64,000 bases of DNA from Byssovorax sp. (GTDB lineage: Bacteria > Myxococcota_A > Polyangia > Polyangiales > Polyangiaceae), in the NCBI GenBank assembly GCA_025362495.1, contig JANYGI010000102.1, forward strand, positions 1 through 64,000. The letters run 5' to 3'. The first letter of the stretch is position 1. Each line of letters begins with the position of its first letter. The position numbers and the translations under genes were made by a program. The notes under the pieces were generated by a model. It saw nothing but the letters and a program-made list of their open reading frames with translations, did not search any database and was not told the origin of the DNA. Shown here in pieces: positions 51,754 to 63,544 of the stretch.

Positions 51754-54700
51754 CTACGGTCTCGATCGCGGGCCGGGGGGGACGGAGGGAGGGCGCCCCG
51801 ATGCGCTCGTCGGGCCGCGTCCGGGGCTCTCGCGGAGATCGAAGACGTGGGTCTCCACGCCGCTCGCCTGGGCCGCGGCGAGGATGCGCTCGACGATGGG
51901 CCTTCGCAAGAACAAGGCGGCGAGGCGCGGGTCGCGGACGTAGCCGCGGACCTTGCGCACGTGACCGACCGCGCGGGTGCTGGCCTCGCGCGCGCTCGTC
52001 GGCGCGCCGCGGCGGAACGCTTCGCAGGTGAGCGCGCGGACCTCGAGGCCGTACTCCGAGGCGACGGCCTCGACCGTGCCGAGCGCGGTGCGCGCGAGGA
52101 GGACGCCGGAGTGGACCTCGCCCGCGGCGACGCGCGCGACGGCCTCGATCGCCGTCGCGTACGCGTGGTAGCTGACGAGGCCCTGCGACTCGGTGAGCCG
52201 GCGGGCCTCGGCCGCGTGGGCCACGGCGGATTTCGAGTCGCCGGCGCTGTGCGCGAGCAGGGCGCGGACGATGCGCTCGTGGGCGAGATCGTAGACGCTG
52301 CCAGTGACGGCGATGAGCGCGCCGGCGTCGCCCGCGAGCGTGTGCGCCGCGTCGACGTCGCCCGCTTCGAGCAGGATGCCGGCCGTGCAGAGCAGCGTGT
52401 CCGCGCGCGAGTCCTGGTCGCCGTAGCGCTCGTGCGCGTCGCGGGCGCGCTTGAGGTAGGCGAGGCCGCGCTGGGTGTCGCCGAGGCGCGCGTAGGCCTG
52501 GCCGATGTTGCTGAGCGTCTTGGCGATCTGGAAGCGGCCGCCGATGGCGAGATCGATCGACACCGACGAGAGGCCGACGGCGATGGCGTCCTCGAAGCGC
52601 TCGAGCACGAACATGGCGTACGCGAGCGAGTTCTTGGCGCGGGCCTCGGCGCGGCGGGCGCCGACGGAGCGGAACACCGCGATGGCCTCGGCGTAGGCCT
52701 CGACGGCCTCGTTGACGCGGCCGCCGTAGCGCAGGAGCACGCCCTTGGCGCGGAGCACCTCGGCCCGCGCGCGCGCCGCGAGGCCGCCGGAGCTGGCCAC
52801 CTGGAGGGCGCGCTCGACGGCGTCGATGGCGCCGGGGATGTCGCCGAGCTCGCGGAGGATCTCGCTCAGGATCGTCAGCGCCTCGACCTCGAGCGCCGGC
52901 TTCTTCGCGATGCGGGTGACCTCGCAGGCCCGCTGGGCGACGGGGAGCCCGCGCACCAGGTAGCCCTCGTCCAGATCGAGCGCCGCGGTGCGCACGAGCG
53001 CGAGCGCCGCCCAGCGCGCCTGGCCGCTCTCGCGCGCGAGGCGGCGGAGCGCGGTGAGGTGGCTGCGTCGCTCGCGGCGGCGACCCTGGTGGCGGTAGAT
53101 CGACTCCAGCGACTCGTGGGCGAGCATCCGCCGCGAGTCCGACGCCGGCAGCAGCGTGAGCGCGCGCTGGTAGTAGCGCTGCGCGAGCGGCGCCTGGTGG
53201 CCGTTGCGCGCGGCGTTCGCCGCCTCGATGTAGAGCTCGGCCGCGGCGGACGGGTCCTCGCCGCGGGCGAGGTGGCGCGCGACGATGGCCGCCGAGAGGC
53301 CGTGCGCGAGCGCGGTGGTCGAGAGGTGCTCGCCGAGGCGCCGGTGCATGCGGACGCGGCTGGGCGCGTCGAGCGCGAGGTAGGCCACGTCGCGCGCGAG
53401 CGGGTAGCGAAAGTCGACCGAGCCCGTCTTGCGTTCGCACACGCCGCGCGCGCAGAGCCGCGTCACCGCCTCGTCGTCGGCGAGCCGCGCGAGAGCGATC
53501 AGATCGTTCTCGACGAGCGGGCCTCCCGCGACCGCGAGCCAGTCGACGATGTCGTGCTCGGCCGGGGGCAGCTCGCGCAGTCGATCGCCGATGATCTGCT
53601 CGAGCGTCGAGGGGAGCGGCTCGTTGCCGCCTCCCGGGCGCTCGTGCCTGACGAGGGCCATGCGCCCGCGCGACGACGGGCCGCTGTCGCCGTCGCCCTC
53701 GGCGGCGAGCTCGACGATCTCGAGGGTGCCGCGCTCGAGCAACGCGTCGATCATCTCGAGCAGGAAGAACGGGTTGCCGGCCACGCGCGGGACCAGCTCG
53801 CGGCACACCGCCGCGACGCCCTGGCGCACGCCGAGGCGCGCCTCCACGAGGCGCATCTGCTCGTCGGCGCTGAGCCCGCGGAGCTCGATGCGCACCAGGC
53901 CCTCGAGGAACGGCGCGACGCGCTCGTCGGGGCGCGTCACCAGGAGCACCAGGATCGGCCGCGCCTCCTTGCGCTTGAGCAGGTCTTGCAAGACCTCGAG
54001 GCTGGGGCGATCCGCCCACTGCAGGCCGTCGATCACGAGCACCAGCGGCGCCATGCGCGCGAGGTTCCCGAGCAGGGCGCGCACGCCGAGCAGGACGATG
54101 TCGCGGCGGTAGCTGACGGCGTCCTCGTCGCCGTGATCGAGCTGCTTGCCCGTGACGAGCTCGGCGAGGCGGGCGACGATCCGGGGCGCGTGCGTCGAGC
54201 GCGCCGAGCCGCCGAGCAGCTCGCGCAGCCGGACTGACGCGTCGTCGATCGAGCTCTCGGGGCCGAGGCCCGTCACGTTGCGCAGGAGATCCGACACCGT
54301 CGCGAGGGGCAGCTCGCTCTGCACGGGCGAGCACTCGATCTCGACGACGCGCGCCTCGGCCGGGAGCTCCGACGTGAAGGCCTTCACGAGCGCCGTCTTG
54401 CCGATCCCCATCTCGCCCACGATGGCGCGCGCGTGGAGCTCGCCGCGCACCGACAGGTCGGGCGGGATCAGCGACGACGTCGGCGGGATCGTCGGCTGCG
54501 CGGTGATGAGCGGCATCGGCGGCGCGCTGGCGATCCCTGCGGCGCTCAGCGTCGGCGGCGCGATCGATCGTCGCGGCGGCGGCGCGTCGGCCTCGGTGAA
54601 CACCGGAGGCATCGCCAGCGCGGGGCTGCCGACCTCGAAGCCACGGGCGCGCGCCTCGCCGTCGTACCCGGGGTTGACGGCGCGGTGGAAGGCCGCGGAG

Positions 54701-56427
54701 AGATCCGCCTTCTCGGCGTCGCGCCCCACGAGATCGTTGGGCGCGAGCACCAGCTCGTCCTGCTGCTCTTCACGCGTGAGCGGCCGCTCGAGCGCGTAGA
54801 GCCGCATCTGCCGGGGGGCGTCGCGCGACGGCACGCCGACGAGGGTGATCGCCGGCGCGTCGCCCCAGCGAAAGTCGCGGCGCACGAGGCGGTACACGCC
54901 GCCGGCGACCCACGTCTTGTTGAACGGCGTCGCGTGGCCGACCTGGTCGGCGAGCGAGTTCGCCGGCTCCTGCAGCGCGTGGTGCACGAGGTGCCCCTGC
55001 GGATCACGCTCGCCGGTCGCGATCCCGCGCACGATCCCGATCGAGGCGTGGAGCTTGACGGGGAAATCTTCCGACGCGCCGGCGAGCGCTTCGTGCGCGT
55101 CGACCGCGAGCCACGCCGCGTCGGCGGCCGCGCGCGACGGGTTGTCGAGCAGCCCGACGATCGCCCGCGCCGAGACGCCGGGGTGCGGCCGGCCGGGCTG
55201 CGAGCTCACCGGCCCGCCGTCCCACGACCACACCGCGTGGCGCTTGTAGGCGATGTTGTCGAGGATCTCGCGGATCGACGCGCCGGAGCGCTTCCCCAGC
55301 AGCGGCCCCTGCGCCTCCTCGAGATCTTCCACGCCTTGCAGGCGCAGCGTCACCACGGCCACGTGCCGCACCTCGCGCCGCGCCGCCGACGATCGCTGCG
55401 CCGTCCCGGCCTCGCCGCCGTGCTCCGCCGTGCGCGCCAGGGGCACCGCGGCCATCGTCTGCGGCTGCGCCTCCTTCAGCCCGTCGGTCACCGACGGCCG
55501 CTGATCGCGCCCCAGCAGGTGCATCAGCGTCGCCTCGACCGAGCCGTTGTCGACGAGCTCTTGCTTGGCGAGGAGCGCGCGCGCGATGGCCCCCGCGAGA
55601 TCGCGCGCCGTCTGGTAGCGATCGGCCGCGACGGGCGCCATCGCCCGCATCACCAGCGCCTCGATCTCCGGCGGCAGATCCGGCAGGTACGTCGACGGCG
55701 GCTCGAACGCGCTCTGCTGCACGGCCTTCAGCAGCGCGTCGTCGTCGAGCTTCCCGTAGGGCGATCGCAGCGTGAGCATCTCGTAGAACACCACGCCGAG
55801 CGCGTAGATGTCGCTCCGCCGATCGACGCGCTCGCCCCGCGCTTGCTCGGGCGACATGTACCCGAATTTCCCCTTCAAAACGCCTGTTTCCTCGCGGAAC
55901 AGGTTGGCGGTGGCGATGCCGAAGTCGGCGATTTTCACCACGCCCTCGTGGGACAGCAGGATGTTCTGCGGCGAGACGTCGCGGTGCACGATCGCCAGCG
56001 GCACGCCGCCCTCGTCCTTGCGCTCGTGCGCGTAGTGCAGCCCGCGCGCGGCCTCGGAGACGATGAACGCCGCGGTGAGCGGCGGGATCTTCGCGCCCTT
56101 CTGCTTGGCCGCGTTCATCAGCTTGCCGAGGTCGAAGCCCTCGACGTACTCCATCGACAGCAGCAGCCCCTCGTCGCCGTGGTCCGAGAACTCGTAGACC
56201 TGGACGATGTTGGGGTGGTTCAGCCGCGTCGCGAGCTGCGCCTCCTCGACGAACATCGAGCGGAAGCGCCGCGACGTCACGTGCGCGGGGAGGATCCGCT
56301 TGACGACGAGGAGCTTGTACGTGCCCTCGGCGCCGCGCTTCTTGGCGAGGAAGACCTCGGCCATGCCGCCCGCCCCGAGGCGGTGAAGGATCTCGAATTC
56401 AGCGAGCTGCGACGGAGGTTTGGCCAT
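51754..56427 (-). CDS. Giant Ser/Thr kinase with degenerate cyclase-like domain, AAA ATPase and TPR region
   Basis: 1557 residues from the ATG at 56427. The kinase is intact at 1-290 (GAGGMAEVFLAKK, lysine 43, HRDVSPQN from 148, ADFGIATA, GYMSPEQARGE). At about 350-555 lies a fold like a class III nucleotide cyclase (VAVVTLRLQGVEDL, LHASIGIVRGIATGERDPQG), but the metal aspartates are missing, so it is probably inactive. The AAA/STAND ATPase has Walker A GEMGIGKT near 670, then VLVIDGLQWADRPSLEVLQ. From about 950 to the end there are TPR repeats. The architecture is a known myxobacterial type. Stimulus and targets are unknown; the patatin follows by 2 bases. Confidence 0.88.
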   Translation of the reverse strand: MAKPPSQLAEFEILHRLGAGGMAEVFLAKKRGAEGTYKLLVVKRILPAHVTSRRFRSMFVEEAQLATRLNHPNIVQVYEFSDHGDEGLLLSMEYVEGFDLGKLMNAAKQKGAKIPPLTAAFIVSEAARGLHYAHERKDEGGVPLAIVHRDVSPQNILLSHEGVVKIADFGIATANLFREETGVLKGKFGYMSPEQARGERVDRRSDIYALGVVFYEMLTLRSPYGKLDDDALLKAVQQSAFEPPSTYLPDLPPEIEALVMRAMAPVAADRYQTARDLAGAIARALLAKQELVDNGSVEATLMHLLGRDQRPSVTDGLKEAQPQTMAAVPLARTAEHGGEAGTAQRSSAARREVRHVAVVTLRLQGVEDLEEAQGPLLGKRSGASIREILDNIAYKRHAVWSWDGGPVSSQPGRPHPGVSARAIVGLLDNPSRAAADAAWLAVDAHEALAGASEDFPVKLHASIGIVRGIATGERDPQGHLVHHALQEPANSLADQVGHATPFNKTWVAGGVYRLVRRDFRWGDAPAITLVGVPSRDAPRQMRLYALERPLTREEQQDELVLAPNDLVGRDAEKADLSAAFHRAVNPGYDGEARARGFEVGSPALAMPPVFTEADAPPPRRSIAPPTLSAAGIASAPPMPLITAQPTIPPTSSLIPPDLSVRGELHARAIVGEMGIGKTALVKAFTSELPAEARVVEIECSPVQSELPLATVSDLLRNVTGLGPESSIDDASVRLRELLGGSARSTHAPRIVARLAELVTGKQLDHGDEDAVSYRRDIVLLGVRALLGNLARMAPLVLVIDGLQWADRPSLEVLQDLLKRKEARPILVLLVTRPDERVAPFLEGLVRIELRGLSADEQMRLVEARLGVRQGVAAVCRELVPRVAGNPFFLLEMIDALLERGTLEIVELAAEGDGDSGPSSRGRMALVRHERPGGGNEPLPSTLEQIIGDRLRELPPAEHDIVDWLAVAGGPLVENDLIALARLADDEAVTRLCARGVCERKTGSVDFRYPLARDVAYLALDAPSRVRMHRRLGEHLSTTALAHGLSAAIVARHLARGEDPSAAAELYIEAANAARNGHQAPLAQRYYQRALTLLPASDSRRMLAHESLESIYRHQGRRRERRSHLTALRRLARESGQARWAALALVRTAALDLDEGYLVRGLPVAQRACEVTRIAKKPALEVEALTILSEILRELGDIPGAIDAVERALQVASSGGLAARARAEVLRAKGVLLRYGGRVNEAVEAYAEAIAVFRSVGARRAEARAKNSLAYAMFVLERFEDAIAVGLSSVSIDLAIGGRFQIAKTLSNIGQAYARLGDTQRGLAYLKRARDAHERYGDQDSRADTLLCTAGILLEAGDVDAAHTLAGDAGALIAVTGSVYDLAHERIVRALLAHSAGDSKSAVAHAAEARRLTESQGLVSYHAYATAIEAVARVAAGEVHSGVLLARTALGTVEAVASEYGLEVRALTCEAFRRGAPTSAREASTRAVGHVRKVRGYVRDPRLAALFLRRPIVERILAAAQASGVETHVFDLRESPGRGPTSASGRPPSVPPGPRSRP

Positions 56428-56532
56428 GGAGGGAGCGAGCGCGGCGCCGGTCGCCCGCCGCGGTGACGCGGACGCGGGGCGATGTCGGGGGCTTCCATGG
56501 TAGCGTCCCGCCTCGCCTTTCGGGAGAACAGC

Positions 56533-57759
56533 ATGCACTCGAGACCCTCGCGCCCGGCCCGTGAAGGGGGCCTCCTCCGCCTCCTCGTGATCTCGGCGTC
56601 GTTCGCCGCGACGATCGCTCCTGCCGGGATCGCGCTGGCGCAGGGCGCGCCGCCGCCCGCGAAGCCGCCGACGCTGGGCGCGCCGCCCCCGAAGGCGCCC
56701 GACATGGAGCTCGATCTCGACGCGCCGAAAGCGCCCGAGAAAAAAGAAGAGGCTCCGCCGCTCCCCCCGACCGAGGCCGGCGCCTGGGGCGTCGGTGGCA
56801 AGGACGAAGAGGGCCATTTCGCGCCGGGAAAACAGAAGAAAAAGGTCGACGAAGACGAGGACAAGGGCCCCAGGGTCCTCGGCTCGCCGGGCGCGGCGGG
56901 CATCGACATGGTCGTCGGGTTCGGGGGGATGCACGACATCACCAAGGGCGGTGACCTCACCAAGTTCACCGTGCTCTCTCTGGTGTTCGGCGCGCAGTAC
57001 CGCTTCGGCGAGTCGTTCACGCTCGGCGCGCGCTTTCCCTACTCCACCGGCAGCATCCAGGGGCCCGCGAACGGCACCGGCGACGACTACAACACCTTCG
57101 CGGTCGGCAACCTCGAGGTGAGCGGGCGCTACGCCATCGCGCTCACCCGCCGGCTCACGCTGCCGATCGATCTCGCGGTCTACTTGCCCACGGCGTCGGG
57201 CGATCTCTTCGCCGACGCCGGCGACCAGGGCGCGGTCTACCAGTACCTCGTCAACCAGGCCGCCGCCTACTCGCGCGGCTTCGAGGACAACCCCCTCTTC
57301 GCTTCGAAGCGCTTCGGGATCCGCGTCGGCGGCGGTGTCGCGTACGACAAGAACCAGATCCACGTCGAGGGGCACACGCGCCTCGACATCATGGGCAAGA
57401 CGGGCGGCAACCTGCCGAGCGGCACCCTCGCGTTGCACACGCCCAGCACCACCTGGCTCACCGGCGCGTCGTTCTCGTACGACTTCTTCGACGGCAAGCT
57501 CACCCCCGGTCTGCGGGCGTGGCTCGCCGTGACGACGCTCCCCGTGTACGCCCCGACGCGCGACGACTCCGGCGCGCAGTTCGTCCTCGAGCCCAGCGTG
57601 TACAGCCGCTTCCCGCACAACGCGCCGGGCTCGCTCGCTCTCCGCGGTGGCCTCGGCTACGTGATCCCGATAGCGGGCACGCTCGGCGGCGGCCAGGGCG
57701 GCGCGACCGAGAGCACATCGACGGGTGGACTCCGCGTCCACGCCGAATTCCAGTTCTGA
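56533..57759 (+). CDS. Secreted or outer-membrane beta-barrel-like protein
   Basis: 408 residues from the ATG at 56533, which has a GGGAG ribosome site 6 bases upstream; an ATG at 56482 lacks one. The signal peptide ends IALA-Q near residue 36, then a Pro/Ala/Lys/Glu-rich linker (about 37-115), then a region of alternating strands (GAQYRFGESFTLGARFPYSTGS, VGNLEVSGRYAIALTRRLTLPIDLAVYLPTASG) ending in an aromatic residue (EFQF), as in outer-membrane barrels. No family name could be given. It is divergent from the giant kinase gene. Confidence 0.72.
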   Translation: MHSRPSRPAREGGLLRLLVISASFAATIAPAGIALAQGAPPPAKPPTLGAPPPKAPDMELDLDAPKAPEKKEEAPPLPPTEAGAWGVGGKDEEGHFAPGKQKKKVDEDEDKGPRVLGSPGAAGIDMVVGFGGMHDITKGGDLTKFTVLSLVFGAQYRFGESFTLGARFPYSTGSIQGPANGTGDDYNTFAVGNLEVSGRYAIALTRRLTLPIDLAVYLPTASGDLFADAGDQGAVYQYLVNQAAAYSRGFEDNPLFASKRFGIRVGGGVAYDKNQIHVEGHTRLDIMGKTGGNLPSGTLALHTPSTTWLTGASFSYDFFDGKLTPGLRAWLAVTTLPVYAPTRDDSGAQFVLEPSVYSRFPHNAPGSLALRGGLGYVIPIAGTLGGGQGGATESTSTGGLRVHAEFQF

Positions 57760-57915
57760 TCCCGGACTCCCCCGCTCCAGCCTGAAACCCCGAGAAAACA
57801 GGGAGCAAACCGCACCGGGTTTCTCCTTACCGCCCTTTCCGGGGGCCCCGTCCGAGCTTATCCAAGAGGTCCTCTCCGCGCGTTGTGGCCGGGGAACGGA
57901 GGACGTGGATCGGAC

Positions 57916-59730
<1,815 letters not shown>

Positions 59731-59820
59731 CCGCGCCGCGAACGAGCGAGCCAGTCGGACCCGGTCGCTGCGATATCCCCTCTGGCGGCGCCGCCGGCAA
59801 AGGCGGCGCGCGAGCCGCCC

Positions 59821-60846
59821 TCACCAGGCGCCGTCGATGCTCTTGATCATGTCGTAGGGATAGCCGAGCTCCGGCGCGCTCGCGGCGTCGAGGCGGGCCA
59901 TCGCCTCGACCGAGAGCGTGAGATCGGCGGCGCCGAGGTTCTCGTCGAGCTGCGCCACCGTCGTCGCGCCGAAGATCACCGACGAGACCACCGGCCGCGC
60001 CAGCAGCCACGCGAGGGCCACCTGGCTCGGCGTCTTGCCGATCTCCTCGGCCACGGCGACGAGCGCCTCGACGATCGTCCAGTTGCGGTCGGTGTCGAAG
60101 CCCTTGTAGCGCTCTTTCCACTGCGCGAGCCGCGAGCCCTCGGGCGGCGCCTGGCCGCGGCGGTATTTCCCGGTGAGCAGGCCCGACGCGAGCGGCGACC
60201 AAGGCAGCACGCCGAGGCCGAACCTGTAGCAGAGCGGGAGGTGCTCGCGCTCCAGCGCGCGGGTGGCGAGGCTGTACTGCGCCTGGAGCGTGACGAAGCG
60301 ATCGAGGCTGCGTTTGTCGGCGTTCCAGAGCGATTCCATCAGCCGGTAGGCCGCGTAGTTCGAGGCGCCGAAGTAGACGATCTTGCCGGCGCGCGCGGCG
60401 TCGTCGAGGGCGCGCGCGAGCTCTTCCTCGGGCGTGCGGAGGTCTTGCATGTGGATCTGGTAGAGATCGATGCGGTCGGTGCCGAGCCGCGTCAGGCTCG
60501 CGTCGATCGCCCGGGTGATCCGCATCCGCGAGGTGCCGGTCCCGTTGGGCCCCGGCGCCATGCGAAAGCGCCCCTTGGTGGCGACGACCACCTTGTCGCG
60601 GGCCTTGCGCTCGGCGATCCAGGCGCCGAATACCCGCTCGGACAGGCCGTCTTGCCCGTATACATCGGCCGTGTCGACGAAGTTTATCCCGGCCTCGAGG
60701 GCGCGGTCGAGCATGGCAAAGCTCTCTTTTTCGTCGGAGCCGACCTTGTGCATCATCGACTTTTCGTCGGCCTCGCCGAAGGTCATGGCGCCGAGGCAGA
60801 GAACCGATACTTGAGTGCCAGTCGTACCCAGTTGACGATATCGCAT
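59821..60846 (-). CDS. Aldo/keto reductase
   Basis: 341 residues from the ATG at 60846. The catalytic tetrad can be read: Asp and Tyr in FVDTADVYG, Lys in VVATKGRF and His in LYQIHMQD. NADPH site residues occur in GASNYAAYRLM and SSVIFGATTVAQLDENLGA. It is of the AKR type found in MocA and YajO relatives and reduces aldehydes or ketones; substrate unknown. It is convergent with ftsH across 90 bases that contain a GC-rich hairpin. Confidence 0.9.
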   Translation of the reverse strand: MRYRQLGTTGTQVSVLCLGAMTFGEADEKSMMHKVGSDEKESFAMLDRALEAGINFVDTADVYGQDGLSERVFGAWIAERKARDKVVVATKGRFRMAPGPNGTGTSRMRITRAIDASLTRLGTDRIDLYQIHMQDLRTPEEELARALDDAARAGKIVYFGASNYAAYRLMESLWNADKRSLDRFVTLQAQYSLATRALEREHLPLCYRFGLGVLPWSPLASGLLTGKYRRGQAPPEGSRLAQWKERYKGFDTDRNWTIVEALVAVAEEIGKTPSQVALAWLLARPVVSSVIFGATTVAQLDENLGAADLTLSVEAMARLDAASAPELGYPYDMIKSIDGAW

Positions 60847-60917
60847 GGCGCGCACTCTACACGAGGAGTGCGCGCCGTCGCGAGGCGCGCTTCGTGTCGA
60901 CCCCACGACGCCGCGGC

Positions 60918-61988
60918 TCAGGGGGAATTGCGCCGGCCCAGCAGGTACACCGCGACGCAGCTCTCGTCGCTGCCGATGCTGCACGCGCGCTGGTGGAGGC
61001 GCGTCGACGTCGCGTCGGGCAGGCCCGCGCGCTCCGAGAGCAGCGCTGCCTCGCGGCACACACCGGGCGAGTCGAGGTAGTCGTGCTCGCAGCGCTCCGC
61101 CTCGACGTCGGCGAGGATCGCCGGATTGCGCGCGAGGCCGTGGCCGATCGCCACGAGCTCGGCCGTCGCGACGAGGAGCACGCCGCGGCGGATCGCGCGC
61201 CGCAGCGTGGCCTCGGCGCGATCGGGATCGCCCAGCGCCTGGGCCATCACGCGCCCACCGCCGCGGTACGCGGCGCCCGGATCGGCGCGCGTCGCCACGT
61301 CCTCGCCCAGGCCGAAATCCACGCTCGTCGTCGGGCCCTCGTCGAGGTCGAGCTCGGCGCGGATCCGCTTCATTCTCCGCGCCGCGACGAGATCTGCGAT
61401 CAGGATCGCCAGCCCCACCGCGCCCGCGAGCGCGGCCACGAAGAGCGCGTCGCGCGGCGGGCGGAGCGGCGCCTGCGTCGTCGACATCCAGTCGGGGAGC
61501 GTGAGCGCGGCGAGGATCACCGCGCCCAGCGCCACGACCGCGACGACGGCGCGCTGCTCGGCGCGGGCCACGATCGAGCCCGGCCGGGCCTCGTCGGCGC
61601 GGCGCTGCGCGGCGATCACCAGCAGGCACGCGGGCAGGAGCGCGGCGGCAGCCAGCGCGCCCTCGGGCGCCCCGAGCCAGGGCACGGTCGGCCCCACCAG
61701 CGCGGCGAGGATCATCCCCGCCGCGAGGCCCGCGGCGAGCACGACGGCGACCACGCGCCAGAGCCGCGGCTCCGGCATCATCCACTCTTCGGCGGGCCGC
61801 GAGGGCCCGAGGAGCGCGCCCGCGACGAAGCCGACCAGCGCGATCGCCGCGACGGCGAGGTGCGATCGCGGCTCGATCGCGCCGCCGTCGAAGCGGCCTT
61901 TGACGACATCCCGGAAGAGCCACCCCGCGGCGCCCCCGAGCGCGGCGAAGGGCACGGCGAGGGGCGGAAAGCGGCGCGGCGACGTCAT
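60918..61988 (-). CDS. Hypothetical membrane protein
   Basis: 356 residues with about seven hydrophobic segments in the first 210 (AVPFAALGGAAGWLF, VAAIALVGFVAGALLG, VVAVVLAAGLAAGMILAALVG and others) and a soluble C-terminal 140 residues with seven cysteine-poor helices and a final four-cysteine part (CEHDYLDSPGVC, ACSIGSDESC). No motif was recognised. It follows the aldo/keto reductase head-to-tail on the same strand, 71 bases upstream of it. Confidence 0.65.
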   Translation of the reverse strand: MTSPRRFPPLAVPFAALGGAAGWLFRDVVKGRFDGGAIEPRSHLAVAAIALVGFVAGALLGPSRPAEEWMMPEPRLWRVVAVVLAAGLAAGMILAALVGPTVPWLGAPEGALAAAALLPACLLVIAAQRRADEARPGSIVARAEQRAVVAVVALGAVILAALTLPDWMSTTQAPLRPPRDALFVAALAGAVGLAILIADLVAARRMKRIRAELDLDEGPTTSVDFGLGEDVATRADPGAAYRGGGRVMAQALGDPDRAEATLRRAIRRGVLLVATAELVAIGHGLARNPAILADVEAERCEHDYLDSPGVCREAALLSERAGLPDATSTRLHQRACSIGSDESCVAVYLLGRRNSP

Positions 61989-62031
61989 CCGGGTGAGAAC
62001 GCGACAGCCGGCGCTCGCATTCGTTCCCGTC

Positions 62032-63054
62032 TCAACCTCCGCGCGTGTGCATCTCGAGGTGAGGGTCTTTCTTGAGGGCGGACACGGGGATCAAGACCTC
62101 GCGATTCGCGGCGTGAAGGCGCTCTTCCGCGCCTCGATCCGCCCGCCCGCGCCACGCCGTCGTCAGGAGCGCCGCGAGCTCGTCGCCGCTCTTTCCGTCG
62201 CGGAGCGGGCCGCGCAGATCGAGGCCCGCGCGCGCGTAGAGGCACTGGAGCCACATGCCGTCGGCGGTGATCCGCCCGCGATCACACGCCCCGCAGAAGG
62301 GCTCGGTGGTCGAGGCGATGATCCCGAACGTCGTCCCGTCGGCCAGCTCCCAGCGCTCGGCCGGGGCCGATCCGCGCCCGCCGAGCGGCTTCACCTCGCC
62401 GAAGCGCGCCGCGATCGCCGCGAGGATCGCCGCGCGCGAGGTGACCTTCTCCTCCGACCAGCGGGTCGCGCCGCCGACGTCCATGTACTCGATGAAGCGC
62501 ACTTCCGCCTTCATTTCGCGGCCAAACGCGACGAGATCGCCGATCTCGTCGTCGTTGTCGCCGCGGAGCACGACAGTGTCGATCTTGATCCCGACGAAGC
62601 CGACGCTCCGCGCGGCCTCGATCCCCGCGAGCACCTGCGGGAGGGCGTCGCGCCCCGCGAGCGCGCGGAAGCGATCGGCCTTGAGCGTGTCGAGGCTGAC
62701 GGTGAGCCGCCCGAGCCCGGCGGCGTGGAGATCGGCCGCGCGATCGGCGAGGAGCACGCCGTTGGTGGTGAGCGCGAGCTCGCGGATCCCGGCGACGCCG
62801 GCGAGCATCTCGACGAGCACCGGCAGCTCGGCGCGCTGCAAAGGCTCGCCCCCGGTGAGCCGGACCTTCTCGACGCCGAGGCCCGCGAACACCCGCGCCA
62901 GCGCGACGATCTCCTCGAACGAGAGCAGCGAGGCCCGCGGGAGCCACACGTACTCTTTCTCGGGCATGCAGTAGGTGCAGCGGAGATTGCAGCGATCCGT
63001 GACGGAGATGCGCAGGCTCCCGAGCGGGCGGCCGAGGCGATCGACGAGCGTCAC
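62032..63054 (-). CDS. moaA: GTP 3',8-cyclase MoaA
   Basis: 340 residues. The N-terminal radical SAM cluster is in TDRCNLRCTYCMPEKEY, followed by VRLTGGEPLQRAELP and LTTNGVLL; the C-terminal cluster has FCGACDRGRITADGMWLQC (CxxC-13-C). The terminal pair is GG, as required for the MoaA active site. It makes 3',8-cyclo-GTP in molybdopterin synthesis. It lies 21 bases after a CMD-family gene, and moaD is divergent at 63677. Confidence 0.94.
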   Translation of the reverse strand: MTLVDRLGRPLGSLRISVTDRCNLRCTYCMPEKEYVWLPRASLLSFEEIVALARVFAGLGVEKVRLTGGEPLQRAELPVLVEMLAGVAGIRELALTTNGVLLADRAADLHAAGLGRLTVSLDTLKADRFRALAGRDALPQVLAGIEAARSVGFVGIKIDTVVLRGDNDDEIGDLVAFGREMKAEVRFIEYMDVGGATRWSEEKVTSRAAILAAIAARFGEVKPLGGRGSAPAERWELADGTTFGIIASTTEPFCGACDRGRITADGMWLQCLYARAGLDLRGPLRDGKSGDELAALLTTAWRGRADRGAEERLHAANREVLIPVSALKKDPHLEMHTRGG

Positions 63055-63075
63055 GGGTACCTCTTCGTCATGCGA

Positions 63076-63408
63076 TCACGGCTGCTCGGGCGGCGGGCCG
63101 AGCAGCTCGCGCAGCCACGAGTGAATGGCGACCGTGGAGGGAAATCCGAGCGTCCCCGCCGCGAGCGAGACGACCTGGGCGAGCTCGGCCGTGGTGATCC
63201 CCATCGCCAGCGCCTTGCGCGCGCCGCTGCGGATCGCGCCCTCGCGCATCGCGCCGATGGCGATCCCGATCTTGATCAAGCGGACCGTCTTCGCGTCGAG
63301 CGGGCCCTCGCTGCCCGCGGCGTTGACCGCGTCCCAGGCCTTGCCCAGGGCGGGATAGCGCTCGATGAAATCTTCGTACCCCTTCGGCGGTTTCGGCGTC
63401 GCGGACAT
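63076..63408 (-). CDS. Carboxymuconolactone decarboxylase-family protein without the CxxC pair
   Basis: 110 residues from the ATG at 63408. The CMD/AhpD helical fold is seen: DAKTVRLIKIGIAIGAMREGAIRSGARKALAMGITTAELAQVVSLAAG. The CxxC of AhpD peroxidases is absent, so a reductase role is unlikely; decarboxylase-like relatives also lack it. It is the first gene of a unit with moaA. Confidence 0.75.
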   Translation of the reverse strand: MSATPKPPKGYEDFIERYPALGKAWDAVNAAGSEGPLDAKTVRLIKIGIAIGAMREGAIRSGARKALAMGITTAELAQVVSLAAGTLGFPSTVAIHSWLRELLGPPPEQP

Positions 63409-63544
63409 CGCTCCCTCGGTCTCGAGATCGACGCCGACCTTAGCACGTCGAGGCGTCGCGGCGCCGCATGGGTCCGCTCGCTCCCGGTCGGCGGTGCTAG
63501 GGCGCCGATCAGCTTGAAATGCCAAAAAAAAGACCGGAAATTTA

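Noticed and set aside
51847-54237. 796-residue plus-strand frame opposite the giant kinase
   Set aside because: No recognisable domain; the minus strand has continuous kinase, ATPase and TPR sequence.
50465-56427. A CBASS-type defence operon
   Set aside because: There is a patatin and a cyclase-like fold, but no CD-NTase, no Cap2/Cap3, and the cyclase fold lacks metal residues. A signalling pair is the safer reading.
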